Assembly (NCBI GenBank): GCA_026545765.1
Contig: CM048844.1
Coordinates: forward strand, 57,260,932-57,324,931
DNA from: Plantago major
Taxonomy: Eukaryota > Streptophyta > Magnoliopsida > Lamiales > Plantaginaceae
Direction: 5' to 3'
DNA length: 64,000 nt
Positions 58,772-64,000 of this stretch are shown one piece after another. Under the pieces are notes generated by a model. The model saw only the letters and a list, made by a program, of their open reading frames with translations, had not been told where the DNA came from and ran no database searches. Both the position numbers and the translations under genes were made by a program. Position 1 is the first letter of the stretch. The number at the start of each line of letters is the position of its first letter.

Positions 58772-59148
58772 TAAACGAGTCGATTTTCAGCCCAATCGAT
58801 CATTACTCATCTGATTTTGACCTGTGATCGTGATCGACAATCGTCACATATTTTAGATCGAGATTAGTTCGTCAAGTTATGAAAAAGCTCGAGAGTTGAT
58901 CGAAAATGATCGATTCGCGAAACATTAAGGATAAAAATATTTATTCTAGTAAAATTGATCCTTAGCCCCTTTTTTTCCATCACACCAAATGACTACAATT
59001 AATGAACTCACCAAAAAAAAATATATGTAAAGGGAGAAAATAAAATCGAAACAGATTCTCACGAAAGAAAACGAATATCCATCGAGGAGCATTTGAAAAT
59101 ATCATAAAAGTTAATTACTAATAAACTTCAGTTGGTAAATCTAATATA

Positions 59149-59184
<36 letters not shown>

Positions 59185-59206
59185 TGTATGTATGTATGTA
59201 TGTATG

Positions 59207-59261
<55 letters not shown>

Positions 59262-59301
59262 CCAACAATTATAAATATTAATAATCATAATAATTATTAT
59301 T

Positions 59302-59351
<50 letters not shown>

Positions 59352-59460
59352 GTGATCGCGAGCTGCTCGCGAGCATCTAGCTTTTCATCTTAATGATCGT
59401 TGCTCGATCGTTTTGACCGATCTCGAGCACGATCGGCGTTGACTGCTTTTCACTAGCATT
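58772..59460. mobile_element. Probable hAT-like insert with microsatellites
   Basis: Starts taggggtgtaaacgagtcga, a frequent start of plant hAT MITEs, and ends near 59455 with gatcg-rich text. Many GATCG/CGATC words at both ends could pair. It carries a compound (AT)n(GTAT)n(AT)n microsatellite (59143-59260) and (ATT)n (59305-59351). Exact ends and target duplication were not resolved. Confidence 0.45.
59143..59351. repeat. Compound microsatellite (AT)n-(GTAT)n-(AT)n and (ATT)n
   Basis: AT run, then about 13 GTAT units (59157-59210), AT run to 59260, and about 15 ATT units at 59305-59351. These cause the Thr/Ile/His-rich false frame on the minus strand. Confidence 0.95.
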
Positions 59461-59944
59461 GATTCTGACCTTATATACATAATAGTGATTCCCCTAAAAT
59501 GAAGTGCTCTCTTAGATTGTGCCAAGTGTACGGCTGAGATCGTGCCATCAATGCTTATGAGGCCCATGGCCCAATAAGTTGATTTGACCCATATTCTCTT
59601 TTTGGGCTTTGAGGGGCATTCCAGACTTTTCTTAGTCACGACAGGCCTTGATGTGATCCTTCGCGACCTGATCCTCAGAGCCTTCTCCAAGACAGAGGTC
59701 TAGATCTAAAACCTTTCAGCTGTGTTCCTAAGCAATGATTGATTTGGTCTGCTACAAGTCTTATGGTCCGAAGTGACGATCAGGTCCGCATCTTGTCTTG
59801 TTGGGCCTATACACTTGGTTCTCTGTTGTGAGGCGTCTGACTCTTTACGACGTCCGGATCCTAGGCTCATGTTGGATGTTTGGCTTCCTTTGTCTTCTTG
59901 AGACAGGAGGAGGACGAAAGTGTGGTGGAGGAGGGTCGGATCTT

Positions 59945-61223
59945 GGGCACTGCATGCATACATACATAAAAAAACACCGAAGTTAAATATTAATTATGCT
60001 AAATTAACTACAAAATACAGTTTACATGTTAGAAATGAAATCACTACTAAGAAAGATGAAGTATACTCACTCGGCAGAACTCCAATGATACTCCAATGAA
60101 TCGGGTGGAGGCGGCAATGGTGGAAGCGACGGTGGAGGAGGCGACGAAGGTGGAGAAGTCATCCTTGAAAATATAATAATAGCTTTCATATTGTAGATTA
60201 AAATAGCAGTAATTCACAACATGTCAATACGAGCAAATTATACTACAACCAATTCCAATTCCTGACTATAATTGCATTGTTAATTATAATACGTTCCAAA
60301 TTTCATGAATTACATGCATTTTACGTTAAATTTTTTTTTATGAATTTCAAAATTCCATTACAATTACGAATTATAAATTAAAACAGTAGTAATTCTTTCT
60401 AAGTTAATACGATCCAATTATACTACAACCACCAAAATCACTAAATCTAAATGGTCTCAAAAAACTCAACCAAATCTCACTAATCCTACTACATATACGA
60501 AAACATCAAATTAAATACCATACATACTTACAAACATCCTAACATGATACTAACAATTCAAAAACATAAAATTGCTCGAAATTAACCTAAATCTATCAAT
60601 TAAACAACCTCAAACTTAACCCACTACTTAATATAAGCTAAACTAGCTAGTGCAAACTTCTAAAAATATACAATTGCTCGAAATTAGCAAAAAATCCAAA
60701 TTTAACAAAGTAAGTGTTTTAGACTAATACCTTCAATTACGGAAAAAATAGCCGAAGAAAGATGAAATTGAACGGCCACCCGAGTCCCTTGTTCCACGAG
60801 CTTTGAAAAGAGTCCAAGATTGGCCGGAATGGTGGAGTTTTGGTCGGAATTGGAAGGTGGGCGAAAATGGCGAAGAGAAGAAGAAAAGAAGAAGCAGAAT
60901 CGAAATGGGGAAGAAGAGGGCTACTGTCCGTTTTTTAATGAAATCTAACGACGGATAGATCGTTAAATTTCATTTATTTATTTTTTAATTAAATTTTTAA
61001 CGACGGATAGAATATCAGTCATTAAAATACTATTTTTGTTTTTTTAAAAATTCAAAAGTCAACAAATACTAGCGACGGATAGTCTATCCGTAAATAGCGA
61101 CGGAAACAACGACGGATAGAGCGAAACGCTCTATCAGTCGCTAAAATCGACCGATTCGTCGCTATATGCAACGGATAAAATCCGTTACCCCTTTCCGTCC
61201 CTATATACCAGATTTCTTGTAGT
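59945..61223 (-). mobile_element. CACTA (En/Spm-type) relic with one clear end
   Basis: The right end, read on the minus strand, is CACTACAAGAAATCTGG, the standard CACTA terminus. It is followed by many copies of GCGACGGATAG-type subterminal motifs (60950-61200). No matching left end was found; cactgcatgc at 59949 shares only CACT. A Pro-rich exon start lies inside (see next entry). Confidence 0.75.
60072..60163 (-). pseudogene. Pro-rich first exon of a CACTA-type gene (fragment)
   Basis: ATG at 60163 (minus strand) opens MTSPPSSPPPPSLPPLPPP, then SLEYHWSSA, with a good splice donor (GTGAGT) near 60070. A possible acceptor (tgcatgcag, about 59950) leads to a second Pro-rich stretch. CACTA elements often carry such Pro-rich openings in their transposase-associated gene. 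No transposase domain remains. Confidence 0.4.
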
Positions 61224-61463
61224 GATGGTCTGGACCGGTGTCCATTTCCTCATTACAGTCCTTGGCCCTTGCCATGCGAGAGGGGCGGACCCACTATTAT
61301 CTGTGGTGTCGGACCAGGGAGGTCCTAGCCTCCTATGAATTATGGTGTTTATCCCTTAATTCGCCTTAGGACGCACCTCTAGAGCATTCTTAAGGAATCT
61401 GACATATTTCCGTATCAACAATTTCCTTTCCTAGTTTTCTACATCTCTTTTACTTTGCTTATA

Positions 61464-61706
61464 CTCCCTCTGTCCCGCATAACTTTATACATTTGTTATT
61501 TTTAGTCGTACCACAAAACTTCATTCATTACTTAAAATGGAAATTATCCCACACTCAACAAATAATTAAAAAAAATGCCATTCTTACACTTTATGACACA
61601 TTTTCCAACAAAAAGTGCACATACCCGTTCCATATTTGATCATTACTTTAACTTTTCATGTAAAACTGCACGTCAACCTTAATGTATGTTATCCGGACAA
61701 AAGGAG
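61464..61706. mobile_element. Stowaway MITE, 243 bp
   Basis: TA duplications at 61462-61463 and 61707-61708. Ends ctccctctgtcccgcataa and, reversed, ctccttttgtccggataac. Confidence 0.85.
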
Positions 61707-62258
61707 TATATTTCAACTCATTTACTTCCACTACTTATTTCCTAGTTTTCGACCCCTTCTTTTTCATTTTCCATTCGTGCAATATTTATTTCATTTTTCT
61801 ACTCATAATACATTTTTTTTTTATATATCTCTTCTTCAAATTATATTCATTTGTTACACGACACATAATTAATAAGTTATATACTCTTCCATCTCGCCCG
61901 AAATTGCACATATTACTTACTACTATATATTCTTTTTGAAATAAGATTAAGTAAAATAATAGTAGTAGTTGTAGAAACAGATATGTAGTTAGTGTTGATT
62001 ACGTGAATAACGATGATGAGTTTGCTCAGGAACTTTTTTTCTTCATCATTTAAAAAAAAATCTAAGCATACAAAATGTGCAATTCCAGACTGAACAAAAT
62101 CGAGTATATATAATAGAAAAATATGCACCGTTACACTACATAAATATGAATTTTTTTTTTTTTTTGTGATTTAAATGGTCTAAAATTTTACATGTATACA
62201 TTTTGTTTTCATTTGTCCCTATCAGACTTGAATTTGTGGCTCCGCCACTGAATATAAG

Positions 62259-63030
62259 TCAATATTTTCCAAACTATGGAAAATCATACATCTCCACCCC
62301 AAATGTTTGGTAGTCACTAAATTTATATTAATCTGATGTGGTATTTTTTTTTATTATTTACGGGGATATATTATACTATGTGATGGCAGCTGAGTAGTTA
62401 TTATTGGAGAAAAAGAAAGCGTAAATAAAAATATATAGTTGGTAGATGCTTAAAAATTAGATCCATGAGAAACCAAGTCAAACGAATGTGTCTTGCATGG
62501 TTGTTTGTTGTGCATTGTTTTCGTCGTCATCTATTCGTTCTATTCGATGCCGCTTGTCAAACAATTAGTACTTGTTAATTACTTGCTGATGTTCTCTTTC
62601 TTGGCTACCTCATAATTTAATTAACTAACCCCCTTTCCAACCTTTAATTATTGTTCAGTTCAAATGTAAACATCATGCAAATTCATCAGTGGGTTTTGTT
62701 CTTGGTACCAAATAATATTCTGCAAGTAAATTGTCTAATAATGTATTCATACATTATGTCCATATATATATATGTATATCTATTTATACATATACTTCTA
62801 AGAACACGCTGTATCACCTATTTATAAATAATGGAAAAAATATTTAAATGTAAATAATATTATTGTATTTCATAATGGATTGCCTTTTATCGAGTTGAAT
62901 TAGGGTTTGAGTTAGTACGAATTGTTTTATTTTAATTTAATTCGAGAAGATGGAGAAGAAAAATTAGTTATCGTTGTTTTCTCATGATGAATTGATTGTT
63001 GGTATTGAATTAGGGCTTGAATTTTTTATT
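62259..63030. other. AT-rich intergenic, nothing recognised
   Basis: No open frames of useful length and no paired repeats were seen. Confidence 0.45.
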
Positions 63031-63039
63031 TTTTTTTAA

Positions 63040-63860
63040 GCATCAAACTACAAGTCTTCATATCATCAATAAACCAAAAAAACCATACAAGACGAAACAA
63101 AAGAAGCTTACCGCACCGCACGACGAGCTAGTCTATGGGCTAGCAAATTTTCGCCTCGCGGTACAAAGTCTAAACTAAAAGAACTAAAAAAGCTAACTAA
63201 GGCCTTAATGTCTATCAACATAGGATCAACAATGGAAAAATCAAAATCTAAAGAATTAAAAGAGTTAACCATTGAAAGACAATCTGAGAATATTTAAACC
63301 CATTCCCAACCTCGTAAAACCGCCCAATGAACTGCCGCACGGATTGCATAAGCCTCGGCACTCTGCAGAGCTAATGGCTGGTCAAACACTTCCCGACGTC
63401 TAGCAAATAACCCATCATGCATCCACACCCCAAAGCCAATCCCAACTCATAACCCATCGTCCGAGAACGCAGCATCCGCATTTATTCTAACCACTCCCTC
63501 CGCCGACAAGATAGTAGAAGACCCCGCTGCCTACTGCCTATCCTGTCTAGATGCGGCTCCATCATCCATGTCATCTGTTGCATTGTCATTTGCTGCGTTA
63601 TCCACTGCGGCAACATATGATGTAGAATTTTGTGTCCTCTTCTTCCCCAGAATATCATTCCGTTGAGCCACGAACCTGCCAATAAACTCCACCAATTCCA
63701 GCGCAGTACTTGGGTTGTCCTCATACACAACTTGGTTTCAATTATACCACATCCCCCATAAAAGAGTCATCGCAAACTCCCACTCCTTCTGCCCCAAAAC
63801 TGCATAAAGCTTTCTTACCCATTCTTCGACAGAGTAAACGGGTTATCCGCAGTAAGCAAA
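63040..63860 (-). pseudogene. LINE fragment: RT tail and RNase H domain
   Basis: On the minus strand the text reads WVRKLYAVLGQKEWEFAM and LLWGMWYN (about 63850-63735), then a linker (YEDNPSTALELVEFIGRFVAQRNDI), then an RNase H domain of the RVT_3 type at 63490-63110 (INADAAFSDDGL, LQSAEAYAIRAAVHWAV, FSDCLSMVNSF, FVPRGENLLAHRLARRAV). Two stops (about 63452 and 63298) interrupt it. A T-run at 63029-63038 is the reversed A-tail. This LINE carries an RNase H, unlike the one in intron 11. Confidence 0.8.
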
Positions 63861-63867
63861 CAATATA

Positions 63868-64000
63868 CTCCCTCTGTCCCAGTTTCATCTTCACGCATTC
63901 TGTTTTGCACCATCCCAACTTCATCTCCCCATCCCTTAAATGGAAAATCAATCTCCTACTTTATACACTATGTCTCCTACTTTATTCACTATTTGTCATA
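63868..64000. mobile_element. Stowaway MITE, cut by the window end
   Basis: Left end TA (63866-63867) then ctccctctgtcccagtttc. The rest runs off the window. It is inserted next to the LINE fragment. Confidence 0.7.

Larger units (their letters stand above)
58492..61420 (-). mobile_element. Solo LTR related to the gypsy LTR, split by two insertions
   Basis: Ends TGTTAAGAG..CGTATCAACA with a perfect 5-bp duplication ATTTC (58487-58491, 61421-61425). 58580-58765 and 59465-59530 resemble the LTR of the gypsy element at 2335 (ctgctctgta..gttcgg, gtgacttacct-like, tgtgccaagtgta). It is interrupted at about 58772-59455 and about 59945-61223. The minus orientation is inferred from that resemblance. 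Confidence 0.7.
58327..62250. mobile_element. hAT-type element, 3.9 kb, host of nested insertions
   Basis: The left end CAGGGGCAGAGCCAATG and the right end, reversed, CAGTGGCGGAGCCACAA are similar inverted repeats. They are flanked by a perfect 8-bp duplication AATATAAG (58319-58326, 62251-62258). No hAT transposase is visible. The element now contains the LTR block 58492-61420 and a Stowaway MITE (61464-61706), so its own sequence is only about 0.75 kb. Confidence 0.85.

Noticed and set aside
59118..59306. Frame rich in Ile/Tyr/His/Thr
   Set aside because: It is a translation of the (AT)n/(GTAT)n microsatellite.

Overview
This is nuclear DNA of a flowering plant, most likely a eudicot. The evidence is split genes with plant splice sites, Ty1/copia and Ty3/gypsy retrotransposons with plant-type primer sites, plant L1-like LINEs, a tRNA-derived SINE, Stowaway and Tourist MITEs, hAT and CACTA ends, and a plastid-type sugar transporter. 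No prokaryotic or organellar gene cluster, rRNA, genuine tRNA gene or CRISPR array was seen. The species cannot be named from the sequence.

Only two loci look like host genes. (1) 37553-51103 (+) is a complete 12-exon gene for a 554-residue plastidic glucose/hexose transporter of the pGlcT1-like (At1g05030) type. Every splice junction keeps frame, although its introns hold MITEs, a SINE and, in a 6.4-kb intron, a whole decayed LINE with further insertions. (2) 9769-11694 (-) is an unusual gene model of ten exons. Exons 2-9 are micro-exons of 54-84 nt, all nine introns are phase 1, and one has a GC donor. Its last exon resembles the DUF1985-like domain of plant Ulp1/MULE-associated proteins. 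An in-frame TAA in exon 6 leaves open whether it still makes the full protein.

Layout. 1-1200: a 302-bp tandem duplication, an AT microsatellite and a LINE 3' end. 1536-2334: an LTR-like repeat (called repeat E here). 2335-9121: a decayed minus-strand Ty3/gypsy element of the Tat type with two RNase H domains. 9124-9768: a 361-bp tandem repeat. 9769-11694: the micro-exon gene. 12484-14129: repeat E copies in both orientations. 14131-36916: a plus-strand SIRE-like copia element (A), lacking gag/protease and its 3' end. It is interrupted by a complete 16.4-kb minus-strand SIRE-like copia element (B, 16887-33252) with perfect ATTTC target duplications. B has itself received a solo LTR, a hAT-like element carrying a Tourist MITE, and an internal 0.6-kb inversion. 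37553-51103: the transporter. 52116-57967: an inverted-repeat element, a Tourist MITE and a non-coding copia-like element. 58327-62250: a hAT-type element with 8-bp target duplications that holds a solo LTR, which in turn holds a hAT-like insert and a one-ended CACTA relic, plus a Stowaway MITE. 63040-63860: a LINE RNase H fragment. 63868 to the end: the start of another Stowaway MITE.

The window is therefore a nested transposon landscape around one well-preserved metabolic gene. Target-site duplications allow most of the insertion order to be read directly.
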